From Forficula auricularia (taxonomy: Eukaryota; Arthropoda; Insecta; Dermaptera; Forficulidae): a DNA stretch of 64,000 bases. Positions 1 to 9,430 of the stretch are shown one piece after another. Position 1 is the first letter of the stretch. Each line of letters starts with the position of its first letter. The position numbers and the translations under genes were made by a program. The stretch is taken from positions 4,575,603-4,639,602 of the forward strand of contig JALMQS010000828.1 of assembly GCA_024734495.1 (NCBI GenBank), written 5' to 3'. The notes under the pieces were generated by a model. That model was given only the letters and a program-made list of their open reading frames with translations, made no database searches and had not been told where the DNA came from.

Positions 1-277
1 TAAAATTAAATTAAAAGATACAATTACAAATTATCATACTTTCTTAATATCACTTTACATTTAAATAAAGTTTTAATAAAAGTTCAAATTCCATTTAAAA
101 TATCAATAAAATGAATCATTTTGAATTAAGCATCATTGATAAAAAGATAAAATATACAAAATGGATATTTCTGAAGTTCAACCAGTTCAAATTATGTGCC
201 TAATTAATCAAGGCCTAAGTCAACGACAAGTGGTAAATACACTTTCAATAAACAATAATTTCAATAATGTATGGAAA
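1..277. other. AT-rich DNA, nothing recognised
   Basis: Low-complexity AT-rich sequence. Short open frames here have no recognisable motif and I do not call a gene. Confidence 0.6.
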
Positions 278-796
278 TTCACAAAGAGAAACAAAGAGGT
301 TATCTTCTGCTTGATGCAAATAAACATACACACATATATATGGATATTATATACCTATCTGTATATATATATTATTTATTTGTTTGAGACTATAGTTTAA
401 ATTGAATTATCAAATAGCAATTTACTTAGAAAGTTTTCAGTCAAAACAAATAATTTTAGATAAAAAAAGGGGGACCCCCCCTCTTCCATTGACCTTTTGT
501 TCTTTGTTACAAAAAGGGATACCTATGGTTAAATATGAATGTGAACTAGAAGTTGATTTTAATTTTAACTGGCTCCCAGCTAAGTAAAGATCGAAAAATT
601 TTCAATATCCATACGGTATTGACCCCATGAAAAATAATATTTATAATTAAAAAAGACTGATGATTAAGACCAAGTCTTCGAAACTATAGTCTCAAACAAA
701 TAAATAATATATATACAGATATATAATTTCCATATAAATGTATTCATGTTCATTTGCATCAAGCAGAGGACATCCTCTTTGTTTCTCTTTGTGAAT
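278..796. repeat. Fold-back repeat with ~120-bp arms
   Basis: The left arm (278-400) reappears as its reverse complement at about 680-796: both carry the TTCTGCTTGATGCAAATAAA / TTTGCATCAAGCAGA block and a TTGTTTGAGACTATAGTTT block. The spacer (400-680) codes for nothing recognisable. Fragments of the same arm sequence recur near 14765 and 43915. The family is unknown; it looks like a non-autonomous fold-back. Confidence 0.75.
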
Positions 797-1618
797 CAAC
801 AACTCTGCTACAACAATAACTGTTCAATTAAATGTATGGAAACTTGGAAAAAAAATTAAAAATGATTTACTATTTAATAAAGTTTTTATTGGTGGCTCGA
901 TTTTTGCACCGCAGTATAGGTATATTTGAGACTCTTATCAAAAAGTATCTTCATAATTTCTTTAGCGAGAAAAATGGTTAAATAGGTGTATAAAATGAAA
1001 CCATAAGTATAAATATGAAATTTCTTTCAGAGTGAAGTGGCTTTAATTTGAGGTGAGAGACCATCTGCCAGTTGCAGCCTCTTTCTGTCCCATCCTTTGG
1101 CCTACCCTTTTCATGACCCCCCCCCCCCCAAATCCCAAATCCCAACCTCCGCGAGACGCGAATGGGCGGCAAGCTGATCTCATCGCCGAAATGAAGCCGA
1201 CCAACACATTTCACAAAAGAGACAAAATCAGCCAAACCGCCCACCGCCGCCATCCTTCTGCCTTCCTCGCTTCCGGTTTCAGTCCTTTTTACAAAGTTGG
1301 CTACTCGTTGCTGATCCAAGCACGTTCTGCCTCCACGACGAAGAAAGTCCTCCTTCCTGTCCACGGCCTTATTTTTATATTTAAGCCAATGTGGCGTGAA
1401 TAAATTTCCAACGCTTTAATATCATTTTGATTTGTGCCAGTAGATTTAAATTTTATGAATATTTTATTCATCGAAGTTGCTGGTGAAAATTTCAATGAGT
1501 TGATAGGAAAATTGATCAATATACCATTCAATTTGAATGGAGATGAAAAGTATGAATATTTGCTACCGAAATAATCATATATATAAAAAATGTCAGTATA
1601 AACATTAATCATATATAT
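797..1618. other. No recognised gene; C-tract and less AT-rich patch
   Basis: A poly(C) tract lies near 1117-1129. The patch at about 1040-1375 is less AT-rich and open on both strands for more than 110 codons, but neither translation resembles a family I know. Could be part of an unidentified repeat. Confidence 0.45.
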
Positions 1619-1712
1619 TATATGTTGCAGTAAAAACCCGTTTTTAGTAAGAACGGGTTCTTATTAGTTAAAACGCTTTTCACTGAATACCTTTGTGGCA
1701 ACTAGAATTTAT
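1619..1712 (+). repeat. Truncated end of the TGTTGCAG-TIR element
   Basis: Starts with the same terminus (TGTTGCAGTAAAAACCCG) as the complete palindromic element at 40253-40780 and matches its first ~90 bp up to the TTTGTGRCAACTAGAA segment, then diverges. A one-ended fragment. Confidence 0.8.
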
Positions 1713-2149
1713 TGAAGTTGGATGAGTTGGCCGAGTGGTTATAGGCCATCCCTTCTAATGATGAAGATTTTTGGGATATTTTGAGGCCTTTGAGCTTACA
1801 AAAGTTGAGAAGCTTATACAATTTTATTGATGGTGCTGTACGTCTCCTTTCATTTACCATATTATAAACTAGCTGACAACCGGGCATTCGGCCCGGCGTC
1901 ACTAGCTCCTGGCGGGGAGCGTCTCGTTTATACCAATTTAATAATTGAAATTTAAAATGATACTGTAAGTATTGAAAGAATGTGCTGAATGAAATTGACT
2001 CAACAATAAGGAACAGTAAGGCAGGATTTATTTAACACATTGGCTAAGCACGATCACTATCTGACCAATCAGAATCGTTCTAATAATTCAACTCTTTGCC
2101 ATTGGCTATGCACTGCCCAATCAGATCGTTTGGATCATGCAAATAAATA
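1713..2149. other. tRNA-like A-box and GC-rich patch
   Basis: A tRNA-like A-box (GTTGGCCGAGTGGTTATAGG) lies at about 1727-1746 with no convincing B-box. A GC-rich patch at 1875-1925 resembles, in reverse orientation, the patch at 5095-5160, both with GAGACGCT and CCCGCCAGG. Probably pieces of dispersed repeats. Confidence 0.35.
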
Positions 2150-2151
2150 TA

Positions 2152-3266
2152 CCGGGTGGTGACTTGGCCGACGCAGCATAGCGATTACAATGTTAATTTT
2201 TGAATGTGCATTTATTTGCTCCCCTAATTATTTTAGAGTTAAAGTTCTTATAGGTTTTTTGTAGAGAAAAAAATACTGAATCCGAACATATTTTTGTTTT
2301 CAAATTTTGAAATTTCAGAACCGTAATAATCAACATTATAAATAATTGTATTTTTACAGAAATCGCTGAGGCCATGGAATTATTAAAACATTTTCATTTG
2401 TTGTTTCTATTTGACGTTTAATAGTGATGTCGTTAGTGATTATTTTAGAGCAGAATTAAAATTCTAAAAGATAATTACATCAGATTTTGTCTAATTCATA
2501 ATTTAAAAGTCCAAAAAAACGATTTAAAAAAAGAAGATATTTATTTAAAAAATTTAAATTCAAAACTTTTATTGTTGTCGATTGTTTAAGTTTTATTGTT
2601 TATTAAGGTATAATTTATAAGGTATAGTTTATAAGGTATTATGTTTATTATTGTTTAAGGTTGGGCCATTGTTTAGTGGTAAATGGTGGTTTATTCGAAC
2701 ATTTGCTATGATTATTATTTTTTGTTATAATTTTATGCATTTGTTAATTATGTTAAAAAATTAAATTCTGTTTACCTTACTAATTTTATTGTTTTAATTA
2801 CGTTTAAAAATATTTCCTTGATTATTCTTGTGAAAATTTAAAAGCTCGTTCTAAACTTCATCTACGTGAATCTACTATTTTTATTTATCAATGACGAATA
2901 CAAAACTCAGCCCATTCAAATTTAACGAGTTTCTCATTATGGTAATCAATAAATTCTAATAAGAACTGATTTTAAAAAGTTCAAATATAACAAACGTCAA
3001 ATAGAAACAACAAATGAAAATGCCTTGTTTGTTTTAATAATTCCATGTCCTCAGTGATTTTTGTAAAAATACAATTATTTATAATGTTGATTATCACGGT
3101 TCTGAAATTTCAAAATTTGAAAACAAAAATATGTTCGTATTCAGTATTTTTTCTCTACAAAAAACCTATAAGAACTTTAACTCCAAAATAATTAGGGGAG
3201 CAAATAAATGCACATTCAAAAATTAACATTGTAATCGCTATGCTGCGTCGCCAAGTCACCACCCGG
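2152..3266. mobile_element. Palindromic TA-flanked DNA element (CCGGGTGGTGAC ends)
   Basis: Both ends read CCGGGTGGTGACTTGG inward and are flanked by TA. The outer ~280 bp of each side are near-perfect reverse complements (2152-2430 versus 2990-3266). The interior is AT-rich with no transposase. It looks like a non-autonomous fold-back inserting at TA. The next element starts 26 bp away and shares the outermost CCGGGTG. Confidence 0.85.
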
Positions 3267-3292
3267 TATAGTACTTTTCCATTATATATATA

Positions 3293-4524
3293 CCGGGTGA
3301 GTTTTTTATCTTGAGACAGTATTATAATTCAAAAACAGTGCATTATATGAAAAAAAGTTTCAAATAAAAGTTTATTTATATCGAGGGGGAAACTAAACTA
3401 CGCTATTGTTTGTCGACCTAGAACAAGCTTTTAAGCGTATTTCAAGGTCAAGTTCTGTTTTTTAAATAGAAACATATATATTTCTTTACAGATCCTATAT
3501 TTTTTAAAAAAAACTGAACAACTTTCATAGGAACTATTTTTTTATCCGACATCAAATAAACAAAATATTAAATCAATTAGAAATCATAAAAATATTTATA
3601 ATAATTATTTTTAACAATTATTCAACTAATAATGATCAAATATTTAATTATCAAATAAATAATTATTAATTATAAAAGTCACAACAATGAAAATAAGAGT
3701 TTATAATGATCTTAAAACTTCTTCAAATACACAGATTTCAGAGATTATTTTCTACTTAATGGAACTAGGAATTTCTTAAAATTCTTGAGTTTAAAAAAGT
3801 TTATTTCTCGTGTCAACCCAGTAGATAGTTATATTGTATTTTCATAATAAAAACGGAGTATTTTTTGTTGAAGAAAGAATTGAAATGGTTTTAATTTATG
3901 GTGACTGTGGAAGAAGTGTTATGAAGCTGCCATTGAAATGGATGCCGAGCGTTTTCCTGATAGGAATACACCCTAGCAAGCTTCATTTTATCGTGCTAAA
4001 ATAAACAGGAAGTGTAAAGGCTACGCAGAAACTACAAAAGGCCAAATAACGAACTTAGAACTGAAATTCATCCAGAAGACTTGCGATAACTCTCTGGAAT
4101 GTCACACAACAGTGTCGAAAAATTATTAAAATATTAATTATTATTAAATTATTTATTTAATAATTAAATATTTGATAATTGTTTTTTGATAATTAAATTG
4201 AATAATTGTTAAAAATAATTATTGTTATGTTTTTTTAAGATCTAATTGATTTAATATTTTTTTTATTTGATGTCGGATAAAAAAACAGTTCCTATGAAAG
4301 TTGTTCAGTTTTTTTTGAAGATTAAGGATCTGTAAAGAAATATATGTTTCTATTTAAAAAACAGAACTTGACCTTGAAATACCCTTGAAAGCTTATTCTA
4401 GGTCAACAAACAATAGCGTAGTTTAGTTTCCCCTCGATATAAATAAACTTTTATTTGAAACTTTTTTCATATAATGCACTGTTTTTGAATTATAAGATTG
4501 TCTCAAGATAAAAAACTCACCCGG
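3293..4524. mobile_element. Palindromic TA-flanked DNA element (CCGGGTGAG ends)
   Basis: Ends read CCGGGTGAGTTTTTTATCTT and are flanked by TA. Arms of roughly 380 bp (3293-3670 and 4140-4524) are reverse complements. The interior carries a broken helix-turn-helix-like reading frame (3867-4088). Terminus shared with the element at 2152-3266 suggests one superfamily; I cannot assign it firmly. Confidence 0.85.
3867..4088 (+). pseudogene. Broken HTH domain resembling DUF4817
   Basis: The first frame reads EERIEMVLIYGDCGRSV; after a +1/-1 shift it continues EAAIEMDAERFPDRNTP, a stop, then QASFYRAKINRK. The order 'E..dMVLIYGe.grn...Aa.lYaERFPdR.hPs..tF.r' is that of the insect DUF4817 helix-turn-helix domain, found beside transposase genes. 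At least one frameshift and one stop make it dead. It lies in the palindrome interior, so it may be a relic of the parental transposase gene or a captured fragment. Family assignment is from memory of the motif only. Confidence 0.5.
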
Positions 4525-4589
4525 TATATATTATATATATTTATCTAGATTAATTTGTAACAACGCTTAGAGAAATTTCTCTAAAAAAA

Positions 4590-4668
4590 TTACCCTCTTG
4601 CCTAGAATCGAACCGACGAACTCTTGAACTATGGTCATCAGCTCTAACCACTAGACCAATGTCACATT
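4590..4668 (-). repeat. tRNA-like sequence, probable SINE head
   Basis: On the minus strand an A-box-like GGTCTAGTGGTTAGAGC is followed ~30 nt later by a B-box-like GGTTCGATTCTAGG. The acceptor ends do not pair, so it is not a functional tRNA gene. A tRNA-derived SINE or tRNA pseudogene is likely. Confidence 0.45.
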
Positions 4669-5282
4669 AATATTTATACCTTGATTTCTTTTACTAAAAC
4701 TATATATTTTTGATTTAGACTTTGTGTCTAGATAATATTGTATTCATTTGAACTCGAATGAAAATGAAAAAACACCAATAGATTTTAAATTAAGAAACAT
4801 TAAATATATATTAATTAACGAGGAAAATTTGAAATATAATTCTCAGCTCGGATTTTAAACTGATGGCTCCAATCGATTTTCATTAACCAGGCAAATTTGA
4901 AATATATATATTCGAATTTTGAAATGAAAGACGCCAATTCATTTTAAATTAAGAAACATTAAATATATTGATAATTGTTCCTCACCCCCCCCCCCTCGCC
5001 ACTCAAAAATTAAAGATGCGAAACTTTTAAGAGACGATGTATTTTCGGTAGTTTACGGGTATACATTTGGAGTGTGGTTTTTTAAGAGGAATAAAATTTT
5101 TGGACCGAGACGCTGCCCGCCAGGGCACCAGCCCGGAGGGCCGAGCTTCGAGGGCGTGCCGAAGGCATATATGTATAGATAGATAGATAGAGAGATATAG
5201 ATTTATATAAATGTTTGCTAATCGCCATCTTCTCATGATAAAATAAGAAAAAGATCCAAAACAAGAAAAGAGGGCTTTTATT
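4669..5282. other. No gene; GATA microsatellite and GC-rich patch
   Basis: Holds a poly(C) tract (about 4985-4996), a GC-rich patch (5100-5165) related to the one near 1880-1920, and a TAGATAGATAGATAGAGAGA microsatellite at about 5174-5200. No coding region recognised. Confidence 0.6.
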
Positions 5283-5325
5283 TTTAAAATTAAATTAGGT
5301 TGGAGTTGGTGGTGTTTCACAAGGA
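5283..5325 (-). repeat. Detached fragment of the PLE1 terminal repeat
   Basis: About 43 bp match the outer part of the PLE1 repeat (compare 5462-5504), including the GGTGTTTCACAAGGAGAA block. It lies outside the 13-bp target duplication of PLE1, so it is an older or separate fragment. Confidence 0.7.
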
Positions 5326-5418
5326 GAATTATGTTTAGTTTATTCTTAACAAAAAAAACATTTTATTACTGGCATAGATGTATATTCACCAAATATCAGA
5401 ATAATAAATTAAAACTTA

Positions 5419-5776
5419 AAATTTAGGAACGCGGTGTTGGTTTATAGTGAAACATTGTTAAAATTAAATTAGGTTGGAGTTGGTGGTGTTTCACAAGGAG
5501 AAAAATTAAAATACAAAGATTTTTTAGTTTACTCTATATATTTCGAGCTCTTAACTCATCGTCAGGAGAACATTGACTAAAGATAACATGATATTTTGAA
5601 CAGAATTTATTTTAATTTTAATATGATGGACAGTTATTTATGACATAGTGTAAATATGAAAGAATTATCAGAAGAATGGAATGGCTTTAGAAAGCCGACT
5701 GACCAGATGTAGGGACAAAGGGCTGGGACAAAGAAAAGATATTTATATTTGAAAGTTGCCGAAAATTATGTATGTG
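5419..5776 (-). repeat. PLE1 3' LTR-like repeat
   Basis: About 358 bp nearly identical to 8341-8699, with small indels (for example TTAGGAACG here, TTAGGGAACG upstream). It ends the element next to the left 13-bp target duplication and contains a hammerhead-like motif. Confidence 0.9.
5532..5568 (-). ncRNA. Hammerhead-ribozyme-like motif in PLE1 3' repeat
   Basis: Minus strand reads CTC-CTGACGA-T-GAGT..GCTC-GAAA-TATATA-GAG. CUGACGA and GAAA match the hammerhead core (C3 to A9, G12 to A14). Helix I is CTC/GAG with a further GTT/AAC beyond a small loop, helix II is GAGU/GCUC, helix III a minimal AU hairpin, and A is at the predicted cleavage position. One extra base lies between A9 and helix II. 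PLEs are known to carry hammerheads. Confidence 0.7.
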
Positions 5777-5911
5777 TAATAAAGAAAGGCAATAAACTAT
5801 AGAATGCAATGAGGGTGCATAGCGAAAATTTAATCTCTCATTTTCTATTTAAAAAAATAAATAAAATTAAAAATAAACCCACCATACACCCTCATCGCAC
5901 TCCAATTCAAA

Positions 5912-6140
5912 TTAAATATCATTGATTAAGATGTCAATTATTGGTGAAGTTTTGATGTCTGTTTGATTGTTCAAGATGTTTTGATTAAGGTGTATGGCCT
6001 TTTTAATTTCAGCTGACTCCAATAAATCCAATTTCCTACTTTTTGGAATAAAATGTAAAGGGAGGGGGTTGGTCGATGAAGGTGAATGGTTGTGGTCAAA
6101 CAAATGATCTGCAAAAGCCGAGGTATAACTAAGAGGGGGG
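5912..6140 (-). pseudogene. Out-of-frame GIY-YIG C-terminus of PLE1
   Basis: From about 6140 to the stop at 5912 another frame encodes the expected end of the nuclease: a histidine-rich DHNH stretch, PLPLHFIPKSRKLDLLESAE with the conserved acidic residue, then KAIHLNQNILNNQ. PLE2 has the same order in one frame (PLHFERKGLRLDFLESTEIK). The break maps to the G6/C6 run at 6135-6140. It may be a slippage mutation, a programmed shift or a sequencing error. Confidence 0.8.
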
Positions 6141-8415
6141 CATTTGGGTTCAAACTATTCACCTGTAGATTGCGAAGAGATCTCATATGTTCAACGTGGC
6201 GTTGATTGAAAGATCTGCCCGTTTGCCCGATATAAAATGATTGACAGTCATTACATTGCAATTTATATACACCACTCATTGTTGTTGGTTTTATTATATC
6301 GATTTTATTGTTAACCAATATGGATGAAAGGTTGTTTCTGTTATAGAATGCGGGGGTGATATTAAGTTTGCGAAACATATTAGCTATAGGGTAGCTGAGT
6401 GGAGAATGGAAATAAAGTTTTTTAAAGTTTTTTTCTTTTGTTGGGATGATGGAATATAAACGGGGGGCTGTTATTTTATAAATTACCTTTTTCTGAATAT
6501 TGTCGATCAAGTGTCGGGGGTAATTGTTATTATCGCTTATTTTGTGGATGATAGCTAATTCATGGTTATAGTGTTCTAAGGTTAAAGGAATGTTTTCTAA
6601 TCTATTGAACATTGAGTAGAAAACAGATAATTTAGTGTTGAGGGGGTGGTTAGAATCATAGGGAATTATAGTGTCTGTGAAAGTAGGTTTTCGGTAGATT
6701 TGATATTCAAAGTGGTTGTTGATTATGGAAATCCGAAGATCTAAGAAAGGAATTGACTTATTGCCTATTTCTGTTGTAAATTGAATTTTGGGGTTGATTG
6801 AATTTAGTTTTTCATTAAATGCATTTAATTGTCTCACAGATCCGGACCAAACTACTAAAATATCGTCTACATATCGTTTCCAAAACTTGATACGTTCAAA
6901 AAACTTATTTTCACGATTTAAAATAGTATCTTCAAAGTGGGACATATATATTTCAGCTAGTAGGGGACTAAGAGGACTACCCATAGGAAGTCCATTATTT
7001 TGCCTGTAAATGGTGTTGTTAAATAAAAAGTAATTTTGGTCTAAACAAAGGTCAATTAATTTCAAGATATCGGATCTCTTTTTGGAGTCTGGTATGTTTG
7101 AGTTTAAAAAGTTAACAATAATATTTTTTAGATCTGTGATGGGGATAGATGGGAAAAGGTTTTTGACGTCGAAAGAGATTAATTTGTATGAATTATTGGC
7201 TTGGATTTTATTAAGGGAGTTGACTAATTCAATTGAATTTTTAACCGAATGTTTAGGGTGGAAGAATTCATATAACACCTTATTCAAATATTTACAAATT
7301 TTATAGGCGGGGGCATTGACGTAAGAGGCTATAGGTCTGAAGGGAATATTAATTTTATGGATTTTTGGAAGGCCATATAGAATTGGGATTTTTGGGTTCA
7401 TGGATTTGAGATAGAAGGATTCGTTTTTTGTTAATAGATTTTCTGATAATTCTTTCAATACCTGTATAATTTTATTTTGATATTTTGGTGTTGGATCAAT
7501 AGTTAGTGTAGTTGTATCACTCAGCGAGATGAAATCTTCCATTTTTCGAATATATTCATCCTTCTTGAAGACAGTCACAGATTGTCCCTTGTCAGCCCTT
7601 GACACTATTAATTCATTATTTTGAATTTTAGATTTTAAGTTTTTAATTGTTTTTATTTCATCGGAATTTGTATTCTGGGGTATTGTTTTATGAAAAGTGT
7701 TTTTGATTTGGAGGGCTATTTCAATTTTGATTTCCAAAGGCTGACCTATTAGAGCTAATTCCGAGTCAATAGCAGTGGAGAGGATGGCCTTAGGGTTGAT
7801 ATTCTGTCTTGGTGCGTATTTTAAGCCTTTGTTGAGGATATCCAATTCATCGGGCTCAAATTGAATATCAGACAGATTCACAATTCTGGGGTGAAATTCT
7901 TGAATTTGTGGCTTGATTTGATGTTGTTTCTTGGAACTTAATTGTGAAGTCAGTTTTTTCAGTTTATTTTGTTTCTTTTTCGCCAAATCGAGTCTGAGGT
8001 ATGATATTTTTTCGGATATTTCTTGATGAATAATATCAAATTTCAAGGGATGTATTTGTTCTGTCAGAGATTGATGAATATATTTTTGATGGAGGAACAA
8101 AGCATCTCGTCTACTATACCAATCTTTTAGATCTCCTTTAATCCAAGATGTTTTGGCTAGGGAGACAGCTTTGGCGGCGTTTGGTGAAGACGATTTACAT
8201 TTGATGTTGATGTAATTCGGGGACATTTTCTTCTTTATGCAACAGGAGAGAAACCAGATGTGGCTGTTGCATCGTTCAATCTTTATCTTGAGTCTTCTGT
8301 ATAATACCGCGAGGTGTGCTTCACTAGCATTATCAATAAAATTTAGGGAACGCGGTGTTGGTTTATAGTGAAACATTGTTAAAATTAAATTAGGTTGGAG
8401 TTGGTGGTGTTTCAC
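5971..8415 (-). CDS. Penelope-like reverse transcriptase with GIY-YIG endonuclease
   Basis: The 814-codon frame encodes the PLE polymerase, which copies element RNA into DNA, fused to its target-nicking nuclease. Visible motifs: DKG (275-277); GLPKIHK (348-354); RPI near 360; RT motif A SFDVKNLFPSIP (D416); motif B GLPMGSPLSPLLAEIYM (475-491); catalytic YVDD (515-518); FLDLRI (557-562); the PLE-type block RKPTFTD...SNHP (575-591). GIY-YIG follows: GVYKLQC (715), YIGQTGRSFNQRH (728-740). The frame starts in the 5' repeat, so the true start is unsure. After residue ~758, at a run of six C's (6135-6140), the conserved end (LDLLESAEIKKA) continues in another frame to 5912; without a frameshift the last ~55 residues are wrong and the conserved Glu is lost. 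The RT is otherwise intact. Confidence 0.93.
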   Translation of the reverse strand: MKHHQLQPNLILTMFHYKPTPRSLNFIDNASEAHLAVLYRRLKIKIERCNSHIWFLSCCIKKKMSPNYINIKCKSSSPNAAKAVSLAKTSWIKGDLKDWYSRRDALFLHQKYIHQSLTEQIHPLKFDIIHQEISEKISYLRLDLAKKKQNKLKKLTSQLSSKKQHQIKPQIQEFHPRIVNLSDIQFEPDELDILNKGLKYAPRQNINPKAILSTAIDSELALIGQPLEIKIEIALQIKNTFHKTIPQNTNSDEIKTIKNLKSKIQNNELIVSRADKGQSVTVFKKDEYIRKMEDFISLSDTTTLTIDPTPKYQNKIIQVLKELSENLLTKNESFYLKSMNPKIPILYGLPKIHKINIPFRPIASYVNAPAYKICKYLNKVLYEFFHPKHSVKNSIELVNSLNKIQANNSYKLISFDVKNLFPSIPITDLKNIIVNFLNSNIPDSKKRSDILKLIDLCLDQNYFLFNNTIYRQNNGLPMGSPLSPLLAEIYMSHFEDTILNRENKFFERIKFWKRYVDDILVVWSGSVRQLNAFNEKLNSINPKIQFTTEIGNKSIPFLDLRISIINNHFEYQIYRKPTFTDTIIPYDSNHPLNTKLSVFYSMFNRLENIPLTLEHYNHELAIIHKISDNNNYPRHLIDNIQKKVIYKITAPRLYSIIPTKEKNFKKLYFHSPLSYPIANMFRKLNITPAFYNRNNLSSILVNNKIDIIKPTTMSGVYKLQCNDCQSFYIGQTGRSFNQRHVEHMRSLRNLQVNSLNPNAPLLVIPRLLQIICLTTTIHLHRPTPSLYILFQKVGNWIYWSQLKLKRPYTLIKTS

Positions 8416-8699
8416 AAGGAGAAAAATTAAAATACAAAGATTTTTTTAGTTTACTCTATATATTTCGAGCTCTTAACTCATCGTCAGGAGAACATTGACT
8501 AAAGATAACATGATATTTTGAACAGAATTTATTTTAATTTTAATATGATGGACAGTTATTTATGACATAGTGTAAATATGAAAGAATTATCAGAAGGAAT
8601 GGAATGGCTTTAGAAAGCCGACTGACCAGATGTAGGGACAAAGGGCTGGGACAAAGAAAAGATATTTATATTTGAAAGTTGCCGAAAATTATGTATGTG
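8341..8699 (-). repeat. PLE1 5' LTR-like repeat
   Basis: Direct repeat of 5419-5776 upstream of the RT frame, whose first codons (from 8415) lie inside it. It carries a second copy of the hammerhead-like motif. At 8699/8700 it joins the inverted truncated copy with no spacer. Confidence 0.9.
8454..8490 (-). ncRNA. Hammerhead-ribozyme-like motif in PLE1 5' repeat
   Basis: Same core and helices as the motif at 5532-5568: CTGACGA at 8487-8481 and GAAA at 8466-8463 on the minus strand, CTC/GAG helix I. Two copies flanking the body would allow release of a unit-length RNA if they cleave; that is inference. Confidence 0.7.
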
Positions 8700-8969
8700 A
8701 TCTCTTCGCAATCTACAGGTGAATAGTTTGAGCCCAAATGCCCCCCTCTTAGTTATACCTCGGCTTTTGCAGATCATTTGTTTGACCACAACCATTCACC
8801 TTCATCGACCAACCCCCTCCCTTTACATTTTATTCCAAAAAGTAGGAAATTGGATTTATTGGAGTCAGCTGAAATTAAAAAGGCCATACACCTTAATCAA
8901 AACATCTTGAACAATCAAACAGACATCAAAACTTCACCAATAATTGACATCTTAATCAATGATATTTAA
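8700..8969 (+). pseudogene. Inverted partial copy of PLE1 GIY-YIG end
   Basis: Plus-strand copy of PLE1 bases 6183-5912. It encodes only the region after the YIG motif. It has the same six-C run (8741-8746) and the same frame break as the main copy: the part before the run and the part with DHNHSPSS...LDLLESAEIKKA are in different frames. It continues through the 3' untranslated region into the terminal repeat, ending at 9417. Confidence 0.85.
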
Positions 8970-9312
8970 TTTGAATTGGAGTGCGATGAGGGTGTATGGT
9001 GGGTTTATTTTTAATTTTATTTATTTTTTTAAATAGAAAATGAGAGATTAAATTTTCGCTATGCACCCTCATTGCATTCTATAGTTTATTGCCTTTCTTT
9101 ATTACACATACATAATTTTCGGCAACTTTCAAATATAAATATCTTTTCTTTGTCCCAGCCCTTTGTCCCTACATCTGGTCAGTCGGCTTTCTAAAGCCAT
9201 TCCATTCTTCTGATAATTCTTTCATATTTACACTATGTCATAAATAACTGTCCATCATATTAAAATTAAAATAAATTCTGTTCAAAATATCATGTTATCT
9301 TTAGTCAATGTT

Positions 9313-9349
9313 CTCCTGACGATGAGTTAAGAGCTCGAAATATATAGAG
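9313..9349 (+). ncRNA. Hammerhead-ribozyme-like motif, inverted PLE1 copy
   Basis: CTC (9313-9315), CTGACGA (9316-9322), extra T, GAGT/GCTC helix II (9324-9336), GAAA (9337-9340), minimal helix III, A at the cleavage position (9346), GAG (9347-9349) closing helix I. Identical core to the two minus-strand copies. Confidence 0.7.
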
Positions 9350-9430
9350 TAAACTAAAAAAATCTTTGTATTTTAATTTTTCTCCTTGTGAAACACCACC
9401 AACTCCAACCTAATTTAAAATTAAAACTTA

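Larger units (their letters stand above)
5419..9417 (-). mobile_element. Penelope-like element PLE1 with inverted truncated copy
   Basis: A 4.0-kb insertion flanked by the 13-bp direct repeat AAATTAAAACTTA (5406-5418 and 9418-9430). In minus-strand order: 5' LTR-like repeat (8699-8341), RT/GIY-YIG frame (8415-5971, read-on to 5912), 3' untranslated region, and 3' LTR-like repeat (5776-5419). Fused upstream of the 5' repeat is a plus-strand 5'-truncated copy (8700-9417), making a tail-out inverted arrangement. Direct repeats with an inverted partial copy are characteristic of Penelope elements. One duplication around the whole implies the composite was inserted as a unit. Confidence 0.92.

Noticed and set aside
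978..1403. Overlapping 128- and 116-codon frames as a gene
   Set aside because: Both strands are open over a less AT-rich patch with a C-tract; no motif in either translation and no intron signals I can defend.
4590..4668. A functional tRNA gene
   Set aside because: A- and B-box-like parts are present, but acceptor and T stems do not pair.
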